Notes: generated by a model from the sequence alone, not told the origin. Numbered from the stretch's first letter, positions 8,209 through 16,997 are shown. The stretch is DNA of 45,206 nt from an uncultured Lachnospiraceae bacterium (GCA_910584915.1 CAJUDM010000018.1:47373-92578), one strand, 5' to 3'. Numbers and translations are program-made.

Positions 8209-8469
8209 AGGAAACCAGAGAGCCAGGGCGGCTTACCCTCCATGATCGGAGGGGTTTACCCTCCGGACGAAAGAGAGGAGGGCGATGCCAATGTATGTTA
8301 CATATTCTGACTTGATTCAGATTGGAATATTCATGGTAGCCCTTGTAAGTCTGATCTATCAGATTTTCAGGGGAAGAAAATAGCCGCCAACTACCACCAA
8401 TAGTTAGCGGCTGATACTGTAAAGTATTGACCTAATTATTTGGAGGGCAGCCGCCTCTCTGGCTTTCCT
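8209..8469 (+). other. Toxin mRNA long-range 5'/3' pairing and SD-sequestering repeats
   Basis: The 5' leader (8209-8241, with CCAGAGAG, GGCGGCT and CCCTCC) is almost fully complementary to the 3' end (8442-8469, with GGAGGG, AGCCGCC and CTCTCTGG). The leader also holds two copies of TTACCCTCC (8233-8241, 8256-8264), whose CCCTCC can pair with the Shine-Dalgarno GGAGGG at 8277-8282. Such folding is typical of type I toxin messages held translationally silent. Confidence 0.7.
8285..8383 (+). CDS. Holin-like type I toxin, small membrane peptide (32 aa)
   Basis: The predicted peptide has a polar N terminus containing TYSDLIQ, a single membrane span (IGIFMVALVSLIYQI) and a basic tail FRGRK. This matches the short putative holin-like toxin family of Firmicutes, relatives of TxpA. 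GAGGAGGG lies 2-9 bases upstream of ATG 8285; an ATG at 8291 is an alternative. When overproduced, such peptides depolarise the membrane; here expression should be held off by mRNA folding and an antisense RNA. It stands alone between the por operon and ltaE. Family assignment is from pattern only. Confidence 0.85.
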   Translation: MPMYVTYSDLIQIGIFMVALVSLIYQIFRGRK

Positions 8470-8475
8470 TTTCCT
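8372..8475 (-). ncRNA. Probable antisense RNA antitoxin, convergent to the toxin gene
   Basis: On the minus strand TTGAAT (8504-8509), 17 bp, TATATT (8481-8486) forms a promoter that would start near 8474. About 60 nt further a hairpin at 8383-8411 (GCCGC-AACTA / TAGTT-GCGGC, one mismatch) is followed on this strand by TATTTTCTT, a plausible terminator. The RNA would overlap the 3' end of the toxin mRNA, including its last codons, as in txpA/ratA-type systems. It is predicted from signals only. Confidence 0.5.
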
Positions 8476-8730
8476 ATTAAAATATATCATATGTGAGCGC
8501 ATGATTCAAGTGTTTTTTGGAGAAAACGTAAATGGATTGTAACAGTTCAGCTTTTCAATATGGCTGTTATAGCGTATCTTATTCTGATCAATGTGATTGC
8601 CTGTAAAAAATTGTCTCGCTGATTTTCGGGATTTTTCATATAGGAATAGTTAGAGAAAATGTATAAGTAAGCTTTATGCATAGGGAACACTTTTCTGAAA
8701 AGGGAGTTAAATATACTAAGGAGGCATTAC
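8476..8730. other. Non-coding gap before ltaE
   Basis: Apart from the antisense promoter, the only structure is TAACAG/CTGTTA around 8550-8576, a 6-bp inverted repeat. I see no confident ltaE promoter, though AT-rich sequence near 8630-8670 could hold one. Confidence 0.4.
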
Positions 8731-9768
8731 ATGTTATCATTTGAGAGCGACTACAATACAGGAGCACATCCTGCCGTATTAAAGCGGCTTGCGGAGACAA
8801 ACGCGGAACCTCTTCCGGGGTACGGTGCAGATCCCTACTGTGAGAGGGCGAAGGAGAAGATCAGAAAAGCCTGCGGATGCCCGGAGGCGGAGGTGGAGTT
8901 TCTCGTCGGAGGGACGCAGGCGAACGCGGTCGTCATTTCGACGATGCTGCGCGATTTTGAGGGCGTTATCGCGGCGAGGACGGGACATATCAACGGCCAT
9001 GAGGCGGGGGCTGTCGAGTACACGGGGCACAAAGTGCTGGAAGTGCCTCATAAGGATGGAAAGATCGAAGCGGCAGTGCTGAAAAAATTTCTGGCGGATT
9101 ATTACGCGGACTTAAACCATGAACATATGGTATTTCCCGGTATGGTATATATTTCTTATCCTACGGAATACGGCACCATATACACGAGGGAGGAACTGAC
9201 AGCGCTCTCCGATATCTGCAGAGCTTATCGGATTCCGCTGTTTTTAGACGGTGCGCGGCTGGGATACGGGCTGATGAGCAGCGCCTGCGATCTGGAACTT
9301 GCGGACATCGCGAAGCTGACGGATGTCTTTTATATCGGCGGGACGAAGGTGGGAGCGCTGTGCGGGGAGGCTGTTGTGTTTACAAAGAAGAACAGGCCGT
9401 GCCATTTTATGACGTCCGTGAAGAAGAGGGGCGCCCTTTTGGCAAAGGGGAGGCTTCTGGGCGTTCAGTTTGACGCATTGTTTACGGATGGTCTGTATTT
9501 TGAGATATCCCGCCATGCCATAGAGATGGCGGAGGAGATGGCAGCGATCTTCCGGGAGGCAAAACTGCCCTTTTATCTGAATTCGCCCACGAACCAGCAG
9601 TTCATTATCCTGGAGAACGATCAGATGGAGAGGCTGAAAAAGCAGGTGAGGTTCGGCTTCTGGGAGAAGTATGATGAGAGTCATACGGTGGTGCGTTTTG
9701 CCACGGGCTGGTCAACGACGAAGGGGGATATCGAGGCGCTGAGGGAACTGCTGAAAGAATGCCAATAA
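8731..9768 (+). CDS. ltaE: Low-specificity L-threonine aldolase
   Basis: The PLP enzyme (345 aa) cleaves L-threonine or L-allo-threonine to glycine and acetaldehyde. Visible are the cofactor-contacting FLVGGTQANA, D173 in FLDGARLGYG, and the Schiff-base lysine K206 in YIGGTKVGALCGE. Length is normal for the family. AAGGAGG lies close upstream of the ATG, and a hairpin terminator follows at 9805-9838, so it looks monocistronic. Its link to the neighbouring isoleucine-regulated operon may be chance, but threonine is an isoleucine precursor. Confidence 0.9.
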   Translation: MLSFESDYNTGAHPAVLKRLAETNAEPLPGYGADPYCERAKEKIRKACGCPEAEVEFLVGGTQANAVVISTMLRDFEGVIAARTGHINGHEAGAVEYTGHKVLEVPHKDGKIEAAVLKKFLADYYADLNHEHMVFPGMVYISYPTEYGTIYTREELTALSDICRAYRIPLFLDGARLGYGLMSSACDLELADIAKLTDVFYIGGTKVGALCGEAVVFTKKNRPCHFMTSVKKRGALLAKGRLLGVQFDALFTDGLYFEISRHAIEMAEEMAAIFREAKLPFYLNSPTNQQFIILENDQMERLKKQVRFGFWEKYDESHTVVRFATGWSTTKGDIEALRELLKECQ

Positions 9769-9804
9769 CCACGTTATGGGCTGAATAATGTATGTATTTG
9801 TATA

Positions 9805-9838
9805 TCCGACTGTTCGTTCAGGCAGTCGGACGTTTTTT
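9805..9838 (+). terminator. Rho-independent terminator of ltaE
   Basis: TCCGACTG (9805-9812) pairs with CAGTCGGA (9823-9830), followed by CGTTTTTT. It lies just before the convergent AraC-type gene. Confidence 0.9.
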
Positions 9839-9849
9839 ATGGGATGATG

Positions 9850-10761
9850 TTAAAGTGTGACGTTTCTGTACCGTTTCCTGTAATCCTTCGGGGTGCAGTC
9901 GTGATATTTTTTAAATACGGAACTAAAGTAGTTGCTGGAGGAAAAGCCGAGGGAGTAGGCGAGGTCCGTGATGCTGATATCGGTTTCCAGAAGTTTCTTT
10001 TTGGCGTACTCCAGCTTCTGCAGGGAAATATATTCGGCGGGAGTGATCCCGACTTCATTTTTAAATTTGATCTTGAAGTGGGAGAGCGAGTAACCCGAAA
10101 CTTCCGCCAGATCCTGCAGATGCATGGTATCGTGGATATTCTGGTTTAGGTAGGCGATGGCTGCGGCGATATTGGGATCAAGCCTGTGGATATCTCTGTT
10201 GAAAACGGGCGGCAGAAATTGCAGGCTGAGCAAAAAACAGGTCAGAAACTGCGTTCCGATCTTGATGGAGTCCGGCGTCATATCGCTGAAAAAGTTGAAG
10301 GCGGAGCGCAGGTATTGTATATGGGTTTTTCCCATTCTGAAATGGCGCTGTTTCAGCGCCAGAAGAGTATGGCAGAGCATATTGCTGAATTCTTTATTTA
10401 ACCCGAGCATGTTGTCGGGATCTTTTGTGCTGATCTGGAAAGCGTAAAATTCGCAGGGAAGCTGCGGGCCGCTGCTGTATCCGTGGATCTCAAAGGGAAA
10501 CGTGATAAACACTTCGTTTCCGGCGTAAGTATAGCTCTCCAGGGAACCGTTCTTTTCGATCTGGGTGTAGCGCTGCCCCTTGATCATGCAGTGTATTTCG
10601 ATGATATCAGAATGATAATGCATGATCAGAGAGGAGGGGGATGTCGTGAAGTTCCACCAGGTGATATTTCTGAGTCCGGGCACTCTGTGTTTTTCCCAGA
10701 TCAGAGTCTTGTTTTCCTTTGTCCATGAAAAGTTGTCGAAACGTTCGAGGCGTTCGTTCAT
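9850..10761 (-). CDS. AraC-family transcriptional regulator
   Basis: The ATG at 10761 gives 303 aa and has AGGGAGA upstream; an in-frame ATG at 10857 lacks a ribosome site. The N-terminal half is a cupin-like sensing domain (MHYHSDIIEIHCMIKG, then IEKNGSLESY). The C-terminal hundred residues carry two helix-turn-helix motifs (LQDLAEVSGYSLSHFKIKFKNEVG and ITDLAYSLGFSSSNYFSSVFKKY, each cited here only by its recognisable core). It is divergent from the sialidase-like gene and probably activates that operon in response to a sugar. The divergent 220-bp gap should contain both promoters. Confidence 0.9.
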   Translation of the reverse strand: MNERLERFDNFSWTKENKTLIWEKHRVPGLRNITWWNFTTSPSSLIMHYHSDIIEIHCMIKGQRYTQIEKNGSLESYTYAGNEVFITFPFEIHGYSSGPQLPCEFYAFQISTKDPDNMLGLNKEFSNMLCHTLLALKQRHFRMGKTHIQYLRSAFNFFSDMTPDSIKIGTQFLTCFLLSLQFLPPVFNRDIHRLDPNIAAAIAYLNQNIHDTMHLQDLAEVSGYSLSHFKIKFKNEVGITPAEYISLQKLEYAKKKLLETDISITDLAYSLGFSSSNYFSSVFKKYHDCTPKDYRKRYRNVTL

Positions 10762-10981
10762 TATAGTGTCTCCCTTTTTGGTATTGGTTGTCAGATGAGA
10801 AGCTGCTTGCTTTTCTTTTGTGGACATCATATCATATATTTTCTCAAAATTCAGCAAAAAAGTATAAAATCGTACTTCAAATCATTTTGAAAGCGGAAAG
10901 GGGATGAATGTATTATGCTCATATCAGAAGGAGGAACCGGACAGGGGAGACGGAGAGAGTTTTGGGAGAAAGGGGATAAGG

Positions 10982-12007
10982 ATGTATTTAGCGGAAGGAA
11001 AGAAAGAACTGATATTCGAGCCGGAGTTTTTGCAGGGAAATATCTGCCATGCGTCCAATGTGTGCCTGATGGGGGACGGACGGATAGGGGCAGTGTGGTT
11101 TGCGGGGAAGAAGGAAGGCTCGTCTGATGTTTCCATCTGGAAAGCGGTCAGAAAGGACGGAAGATGGAGCGAACCTGTGATGGCGGCGCACGATGCGGAG
11201 GAGGCGCACTGGAACCCGGTGCTCTACCGGAGAGAGGATGGAAGGGTACTGCTGCTCTACAAGGTGGGCGATGAGATCAGCCGGTGGTATACGAAGGTGC
11301 GGGTGTCGGAGGACTTTGGTGAGACTTTCGGGGAGCCGAAGGAGCTGGTGCCGGGAGACAGAGGAGGCAGAGGACCTGTCAGATGTAAGATGATCACGTT
11401 GTCGGACGGGAGCATACTGGCGGGGATGTCCACGGAGAACGGGATCTGGACGGCTTACGCAGACCGGTCGCGGGACGGTGGCAAAAGCTGGGAGCGCAGC
11501 GCCCCGGTCGGGATCAGTGTGGCATATGAGGGGGGAAATACGGCAGCTTCCAGTCAGATACAGGTTTCGGAGCAGTCCTTCTACGGGAGGGGCGTTATCC
11601 AGCCCACGCTCTGGGAGAGCGCGCCGGGGGAGGTACATATGCTGCTGCGCAGCAGCGAAGGATGGATTTACCGCGCGGATTCCGCGGATTACGGGAAAAG
11701 CTGGGGAAGCGCTTATCCCACAGGGCTTCCCAACAATAACAGCGGGATCGATGTAGTGCGGTGCGGGGATGGGATATTGCTTTTGTGCATGAATCCGGTG
11801 GGCGAAAATTGGGGAAAGAGAACACCCATTGTCCTGCTCGCCTCCACGGATAACGGAGAAACCTGGCAGGAGGAGGCGGTGCTGGAAGACGGTCCGGGAG
11901 AGTATTCCTATCCTTCGATCATAGCGGACGGCAACAAGGTATATGTCACGTATACTTTTGACAGAAGATCAATTGCGTTTTGGGAATTTATGAGAAAGGA
12001 GGTGTAG
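10982..12007 (+). CDS. Sialidase-like BNR/Asp-box beta-propeller protein
   Basis: ATG at 10982 (341 aa) follows AAAGGGG; the longer reading from 10904 has no ribosome site. Four Asp boxes are spaced along the protein: SEDFGETF (109-116), SRDGGKSW (163-170), SADYGKSW (234-241) and STDNGETW (288-295). This indicates a six-bladed sialidase-type propeller. There is no signal peptide or anchor, so it is probably cytoplasmic. The FRIP-type N-terminal arginine motif of GH33 sialidases is absent, so classical exo-sialidase activity is doubtful. It heads an operon with an aldolase, a Tct transporter and a YhcH-type protein, suggesting catabolism of an imported acidic sugar conjugate. Confidence 0.72.
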   Translation: MYLAEGKKELIFEPEFLQGNICHASNVCLMGDGRIGAVWFAGKKEGSSDVSIWKAVRKDGRWSEPVMAAHDAEEAHWNPVLYRREDGRVLLLYKVGDEISRWYTKVRVSEDFGETFGEPKELVPGDRGGRGPVRCKMITLSDGSILAGMSTENGIWTAYADRSRDGGKSWERSAPVGISVAYEGGNTAASSQIQVSEQSFYGRGVIQPTLWESAPGEVHMLLRSSEGWIYRADSADYGKSWGSAYPTGLPNNNSGIDVVRCGDGILLLCMNPVGENWGKRTPIVLLASTDNGETWQEEAVLEDGPGEYSYPSIIADGNKVYVTYTFDRRSIAFWEFMRKEV

Positions 12008-12011
12008 AGAA

Positions 12012-12929
12012 ATGGGAGAAAATCAATTTGCGGGCGGCGTATGGCCGGTGATGCTGACACCTTTTACGGAACAGAATGAGGTGGATTACCCCGCTCTGGA
12101 GAGGCTGACAGAGTGGTATATCGAGAACGGGGTATCCGGGCTTTTTGCGGTATGCCAGTCCAGCGAGATGTTTTTTCTGTCGTTGGAAGAAAGGGTGAAG
12201 ATCGCCGGGTTTGTGAAGGAAAAGGCGGCGGGCAGAGTTCCTGTCATCGCGTCAGGGCATGTTTCGGACAGCATGGAGGATCAGATCGGGGAACTTTTGC
12301 AGATCGCGGCGACCGGTGTGGATGCTGTGATCCTGATCACAAACCGGCTGGCAAAAAAAGAGGAGGGCGATGAAGTGTGGCTCTCCAATCTGAAAAAGCT
12401 GCTGGCGGGGATACCGGAAGATGTAAAGCTTGGATTTTACGAATGTCCCTATCCTTACAAGCGGGTTTTGTCCAAAGAGATGACTGCGTGGTGCGCGCAG
12501 ACGGGGCGCTTTTATTTCCTGAAAGACACCAGTTGTGACATACACAATATTCTGGATAAACTGGAAGTCTGTAGGGGGACGAACCTGAAACTGTACAATG
12601 CCAACACGGCGACTTTGCTTGCGTCCCTGCGGGCAGGCGCGGCGGGTTACAGCGGCGTTATGGCGAATATGCAGTGCAGGCTTTACGATATTCTGACGGC
12701 GGACTATGAAAAGCGGGATCTGAGGGAACTTGCGGATATGCTGACACTGTGCGCGCTGATAGAGTACCAGTGTTATCCGGTCAACGCAAAATATTATCTG
12801 AGCGGCGAAGGAATCCCGATGACGACGGTCAGCAGAACAAAAAAGGATTCTCTGCTGACGGAAACGTTCCGCGAAGAGATGGAAGTGCTGCGGCGTATCA
12901 CGAGAAAGCTGGAGGCGCGGTATCTGTAA
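12012..12929 (+). CDS. Dihydrodipicolinate synthase / N-acetylneuraminate lyase family aldolase
   Basis: The 305-aa TIM-barrel class I aldolase keeps the Schiff-base lysine K171 (FYFLKDTS) and the catalytic tyrosine region Y143-E-C-P146. The canonical GTTGE/GSTGE substrate-carboxylate loop is replaced by CQSSE (49-53 region), so it is neither a standard DapA nor a standard NanA. It starts 4 bp after the sialidase-like stop, with AAAGGAGG overlapping that stop. Context favours cleavage of a 2-keto-3-deoxy sugar acid or sialic-acid-like compound. No nanE, nanK, nagA or nagB is present to complete a sialic acid route. Confidence 0.8.
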   Translation: MGENQFAGGVWPVMLTPFTEQNEVDYPALERLTEWYIENGVSGLFAVCQSSEMFFLSLEERVKIAGFVKEKAAGRVPVIASGHVSDSMEDQIGELLQIAATGVDAVILITNRLAKKEEGDEVWLSNLKKLLAGIPEDVKLGFYECPYPYKRVLSKEMTAWCAQTGRFYFLKDTSCDIHNILDKLEVCRGTNLKLYNANTATLLASLRAGAAGYSGVMANMQCRLYDILTADYEKRDLRELADMLTLCALIEYQCYPVNAKYYLSGEGIPMTTVSRTKKDSLLTETFREEMEVLRRITRKLEARYL

Positions 12930-13057
12930 GCCGGCGATAAAAGAGTGATCGAAAGGCATTGAGAAACGGCGTATACAAGGAATCCACAAAAAATATGTAA
13001 AATATGCGCAGTATATAAGCAAAAATTGCGCAGTTTAAAAACAGGAGGAAAATTATT

Positions 13058-14026
13058 ATGTTCAAAAAAATAACAGCAGTTATATTATCGGTGGCTATGG
13101 GGGCGGCTCTGCTGACGGGCTGCGGGAAAGGCGGCGCATATCCGAGCGACGACATTGAGGTGATCGTGCCAAAGGGAGCAGGCGGCGGTACGGATACGTC
13201 CACAAGGGGACTTCTGACCTACATGGAGAAAAACTTTGAGGGCGCAAAATTTAACGTGACGAACAACCCGGACGGCGGCGGGATCACAGGCATGGTGCAG
13301 ACGGCGGAAGCCGATGCTGACGGCTACACGCTGGGCGCGGTGACGGTGGAACTGGACATGTTCTGCTTTCAGGATAAGACGGATCTGACCTACGAAAGTT
13401 TTGACGCGATTGCGATGCCGATCGGCGCGCCGGCGGCGCTGATCGTACAGGCTGACGCGCCCTATAACAGCGTGGATGAGTTTGTGGCATACTGTCAGGA
13501 AAATCCCGATACAGTCCAGGTCGGAAACTCCGGCGCAGGGGCGATCTGGGATATCGCGACATATCTGATGGAGCAGGAATACGGTGTAACCGTTTCCCAT
13601 ATCCCTTATCCCAACGGCACCGCGGATATTGCGGCGGCGATTACAGGGGGACATATCGACGCGACGCTTGCCGATCCCTCCAGTTTTATGACGCAGATCG
13701 AGGCGGGGACGCTCAAATGCCTGGGCGTGATGAGTGCGGAGCGTATGACGCTGCTTCCGGACGTCCCGACTTTTGCGGAGGAAGGGCATGACCTGGTAGT
13801 GCGCGCCTGGGCGGCATTGGTTGCGCCGAAGGGGCTTGATGAGGCGAGCTTACAGGTACTCAGGGATGCGGCGAAAGCAGCGCTTGAATCCGATGAATGT
13901 AAGGAGTATTTCCTCTCCCAGGGAATCGAGCCGCTCGATTATATCGGGGACGAGGCGTATCAGGTGATGGCGGACGACTATGCAATGTATAAAGAAGTGT
14001 TTGAGACGATCGATTTCGCGGAGTGA
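13058..14026 (+). CDS. tctC: Tripartite tricarboxylate transporter, substrate-binding lipoprotein
   Basis: The 322-aa protein begins with a lipoprotein signal peptide ending in LLTGC (lipobox, C22). The mature part is the Bug/TctC fold: IEVIVPKGAGGGTDTSTRG binds a carboxylate and WDIATYLMEQEYGV, IPYPNGTADIAAAITGGHI are family blocks. AGGAGG precedes the ATG. It delivers ligand to TctA/TctB encoded next. Ligands of the family are citrate and other organic acids; here a sugar acid or aldonate is likely from the aldolase and YhcH context. Confidence 0.9.
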   Translation: MFKKITAVILSVAMGAALLTGCGKGGAYPSDDIEVIVPKGAGGGTDTSTRGLLTYMEKNFEGAKFNVTNNPDGGGITGMVQTAEADADGYTLGAVTVELDMFCFQDKTDLTYESFDAIAMPIGAPAALIVQADAPYNSVDEFVAYCQENPDTVQVGNSGAGAIWDIATYLMEQEYGVTVSHIPYPNGTADIAAAITGGHIDATLADPSSFMTQIEAGTLKCLGVMSAERMTLLPDVPTFAEEGHDLVVRAWAALVAPKGLDEASLQVLRDAAKAALESDECKEYFLSQGIEPLDYIGDEAYQVMADDYAMYKEVFETIDFAE

Positions 14027-14143
14027 TCTGTAGAGAAACAGTTGTAAGCAGACAGTTCAGCCCTGCCTCGGGATATCTGCCTTTTGCGGTATGTCCTGCG
14101 GCGGGCTCTGCAGACAGAGAGAACATTTAAGAGGTGATTATCT

Positions 14144-14614
14144 ATGGTCAGTATGAAAAAATGCAATTATGTCATATCGGCTGTAACGGGAGTGCTGGGA
14201 GTGATCATTCTGATCCTCTCGGCGCAGCTCGGGACAGGATTTAAGGCGGACGGCGGTATTTCCACGGGGACCTGGCCCGCCATCATGGGCGGCATTATGA
14301 CAGTGGCTGCCATCGTTTTGCTGGTCATGACATTGGCAAACAGAAAAAAATATGAAGAGATGGAAGTGGCGTTAAAGATGCCGGCGAATAAGCGGGTGTA
14401 TGCGGTGATGGGCGTTATGGTTTTGTACTGTGTGCTCCTGCGCATACTGGGGATCTATCTCTCCGGCGCGGTCCTGATCCCGGTGTTAATGTGGATGCTG
14501 GGAGAGCGGGACAAAAAGAAGATGGTGATCGTGACGGCGGTCACACTGGCAGGTGTTTTTGTGATATTCAATCTGATTTTGGGAACAAAGCTTCCGGAAC
14601 CATTTTTCATGTAG
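14144..14614 (+). CDS. tctB: Tripartite tricarboxylate transporter, small membrane subunit
   Basis: The 156-aa protein has four predicted transmembrane segments (about residues 8-26, 38-58, 83-103 and 122-145), the normal TctB architecture. Sequence conservation in this family is low, so identity rests on size, topology and position between tctC and tctA. GAGGTG sits upstream of ATG 14144. A 117-bp gap separates it from tctC and contains a short GC-rich hairpin (AGCCC/GGGCT). Confidence 0.85.
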   Translation: MVSMKKCNYVISAVTGVLGVIILILSAQLGTGFKADGGISTGTWPAIMGGIMTVAAIVLLVMTLANRKKYEEMEVALKMPANKRVYAVMGVMVLYCVLLRILGIYLSGAVLIPVLMWMLGERDKKKMVIVTAVTLAGVFVIFNLILGTKLPEPFFM

Positions 14615-14626
14615 GGAGGAGAACAT

Positions 14627-16135
14627 ATGTTAAACAATATAGTATCGGCGATCAGCAGTGCAGCATCCCCCATAACATTGCTGCTTCTGGTGGTGGGAAC
14701 CGGGGCGGGCATCCTGATCGGAGCGATGCCGGGGCTCTCTGTCAATATGGGAATCGCACTGTTGTATCCTCTGACATTTGCTTTTGACGGCGTGCAGGGT
14801 ATCATCATGCTGCTGGGGGTATACTGCGGCGCGATCTACGGCGGGAGCATATCCGCGATCCTTTTGAATACGCCCGGGACACCGGCTTCCGCAGCCACAA
14901 CGCTGGACGGATATCCGATGGCGAACAAAATGGGACAGCCGGGGCGCGCGCTGGGGTTGTCCACGATGGCCAGTATGTTCGGCGGTCTGTTTTCTGCGAT
15001 CTGCCTGATGGTCTTTGCGCCGCAGCTCGCAAAGGTGGCGCTGACCTTCTCCAAGGCGGAGTATTTTGCCCTGGCGCTGTTCGGTATCAGCATCATCACC
15101 AGCGTGTCCTCCGGCTCGGTGATCAAGGGGCTTATGGGCGGAGCGCTGGGGCTCTTTATCGGTACGATCGGTATCGACGCCATGACGGGAAAGATGCGGT
15201 TTACATTCGGCTCCACATATCTGATCGGCGGCATTTCGTTTATTCCGATCCTGATCGGCGTGTTCGCTTTTTCCCAGGTACTGGCATCCATAGAAAGCTG
15301 TTTTGATGAAAAGTTTGAGAAGAAAGATGTAAAGATAAGCAGGGTGCTCCCGACGCTGGACGATATAAAGAGAGTTGCGGCAACATTGCTCCGTTCCTCC
15401 GTGATCGGTACGTTTATCGGTTGTATTCCGGGGACCGGCGGGGATATCTCTTCGTTTATCTGTTATGACCAGGCGAAAAAATGGTCCAGGCATAAAGAGA
15501 ATTTCGGCAACGGGGAACCGGAGGGGATCGTTGCGCCGGAATCCGGCAACAACGCGGTGTCAGGCGGCGCCATGATCCCGATGCTGACGCTTGGGATTCC
15601 GGGGGACGGCGCGACGGCTATCCTGCTCGGCGCGCTGATGGTGCAGGGGATCGCGCCGGGGCCGCTTCTGTTCACGAACCAGCCGGTGCAGGTCTACACG
15701 ATCTTTCTGGGGCTGCTCCTGGCAAATATCGTGATGGGATGCTTTGGCTTTTCCCTGATACGGGTATTTTCCAAGGTGGTCAATGTGCCGAAGGAGATAT
15801 TGATACCGATCATCTTCATTATGACGTTTGTGGGGACATACTCCTACAACCATTCGATGACGGATGTGTATGTCATGGTATTTTTCGGTTTCCTCGGATA
15901 TTTCATGAACAAGACACAGTTTTCGATGTCCGCAATCATTCTGGGGATCATCCTCGGAGGGACGGCAGAGCAGAATTTCAGCGGCGCGCTGATGATGAGC
16001 AAGGGCAGCTTTTCGATATTCTTTACAAGGCCGATCTGCCTGGTGTTTCTGCTGATCTCCGTGTTGTCCCTGATGTCACCGCTCTACGGACAGGCGGTGA
16101 AGAGAATCTGGAAAAACAGAAAGAAATCCTCATAA
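14627..16135 (+). CDS. tctA: Tripartite tricarboxylate transporter, large permease subunit
   Basis: The 502-aa, roughly twelve-span permease has the TctA signatures GAMPGLSVNMGIALLYPLTF, YGGSISAILLNTPGTPASA, IGCIPGTGGDISSF and GIPGDGATAILLGAL. It is coupled to tctB by a 12-bp gap with GGGAGGAG. Together with TctC and TctB it makes a sodium- or proton-driven secondary transporter for a carboxylated substrate. Confidence 0.93.
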   Translation: MLNNIVSAISSAASPITLLLLVVGTGAGILIGAMPGLSVNMGIALLYPLTFAFDGVQGIIMLLGVYCGAIYGGSISAILLNTPGTPASAATTLDGYPMANKMGQPGRALGLSTMASMFGGLFSAICLMVFAPQLAKVALTFSKAEYFALALFGISIITSVSSGSVIKGLMGGALGLFIGTIGIDAMTGKMRFTFGSTYLIGGISFIPILIGVFAFSQVLASIESCFDEKFEKKDVKISRVLPTLDDIKRVAATLLRSSVIGTFIGCIPGTGGDISSFICYDQAKKWSRHKENFGNGEPEGIVAPESGNNAVSGGAMIPMLTLGIPGDGATAILLGALMVQGIAPGPLLFTNQPVQVYTIFLGLLLANIVMGCFGFSLIRVFSKVVNVPKEILIPIIFIMTFVGTYSYNHSMTDVYVMVFFGFLGYFMNKTQFSMSAIILGIILGGTAEQNFSGALMMSKGSFSIFFTRPICLVFLLISVLSLMSPLYGQAVKRIWKNRKKSS

Positions 16136-16207
16136 ATGGAAAAGGTGTTCTGAAAGAGGATCTGTCCTGCAAAAGAGTCCGCAGGACAGGCAGGAAAGGA
16201 AAACGGG

Positions 16208-16672
16208 ATGATAATCGACCATATTAAAAATATAGGAAGATATCCGCAGTTAGAAAAATACGCGGAAGAAATGGAAGCATTTATTGGAAAATGCACAGGA
16301 GAGGCGGTGGAAGCCGGGCGCTATGAACTGCTTCCGGACGGCGAACTGTTTGCCCTGGTGCAGCGCTATGAGACGAGGCCGAAAGAGAAAGGACGCATGG
16401 AGTCCCACGGAAAGTACACGGATCTGCAGTATGTCGTGAGCGGGAGGGAGACGGTCTTTTATGATCTGGCGGAGGGACTGTCCATAGAGGAGGACAAAAG
16501 ATCTGAGAAGGATGTTGTTTTTTATGAGCAGGGATCGGATAAGGGAGGAATTATCCTGACGTCAGGCATGTTTGCCTGCTGTGCGCCGCAGGACGCACAT
16601 ATGCCCTGTATCCGATGCGGAGAACATGGAGAGAAAGTGACAAAGATCGTTTTTAAAATTCTGGCGCGCTGA
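16208..16672 (+). CDS. YhcH/YjgK/YiaL family protein (probable sugar anomerase)
   Basis: The 154-aa cupin-like protein has the family core ESHGKYTDLQYVVSGRETVFYD and a C-terminal PQDAHMPCI metal-binding block. Relatives are encoded in sialic acid, KDG and 2,3-diketogulonate operons, and at least one acts as a sialic acid anomerase/mutarotase. It is last in the operon that starts at 10982, followed by a strong terminator. It supports a sialic- or ulosonic-acid-like substrate. Confidence 0.85.
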   Translation: MIIDHIKNIGRYPQLEKYAEEMEAFIGKCTGEAVEAGRYELLPDGELFALVQRYETRPKEKGRMESHGKYTDLQYVVSGRETVFYDLAEGLSIEEDKRSEKDVVFYEQGSDKGGIILTSGMFACCAPQDAHMPCIRCGEHGEKVTKIVFKILAR

Positions 16673-16688
16673 GAAAGCAAATGCCTGT

Positions 16689-16723
16689 ACCGGACCATAT
16701 CGGAGGATATGGTCCGGTTTTTT
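16689..16723 (+). terminator. Strong rho-independent terminator of the tct operon
   Basis: ACCGGACCATATC (16689-16701) pairs perfectly with GATATGGTCCGGT (16706-16718) around a GGAG loop, followed by a T run. Confidence 0.95.
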
Positions 16724-16876
16724 GATGTTTTTTGCATGGATTCCCAATTTTTTCTTATTCAAAAAAGACACATAATTGTTGTCCGTTGTGTACAAAATGA
16801 ACTTACATGATCTGTGCGGCATATGAAAACGAACGGGAGATACAGGATGGTTCAGGTAATGTCGTTTGCGGTACGG

Positions 16877-16975
16877 CAGCTGCGATGCAGATCTCTACTG
16901 CAGGGAAAACAGCTGCGATACAGGATCCGGTTGCAGGGACAGCAGCTGCGATACAGATTTATGCTGCAGGGACGG
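16877..16975 (+). repeat. Three tandem 33-bp repeats upstream of ulaG
   Basis: CAGCTGCGAT recurs at 16877, 16910 and 16943, a period of exactly 33 bp, with GCAGGGA near the end of each unit. Because the period is 11 codons, every frame carries an 11-residue repeat. In the ulaG frame it reads SCDxxxxCRxx three times. A 64-codon ORF (16807-17001) overlaps the ulaG start by 4 bases and repeats TAAA(I/M)Q. Neither ORF has a convincing ribosome site at its start. Confidence 0.8.
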
Positions 16976-16997
16976 TAAAGGAAAAGAGGAGAGGGTT

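Noticed and set aside
10875..10893. Operator for the AraC regulator (CTTCAAA...TTTGAAAG)
   Set aside because: The symmetry is short and imperfect; AraC-type sites are usually direct repeats, so it is too weak to call.
10904..10981. Extended start of the sialidase-like gene giving a signal peptide
   Set aside because: The extra 26 residues are polar and charged, not a signal peptide, and lack a ribosome site.
16877..16975. CRISPR-like or iteron origin
   Set aside because: Units are contiguous with no unique spacers; there is no replication initiator gene nearby.
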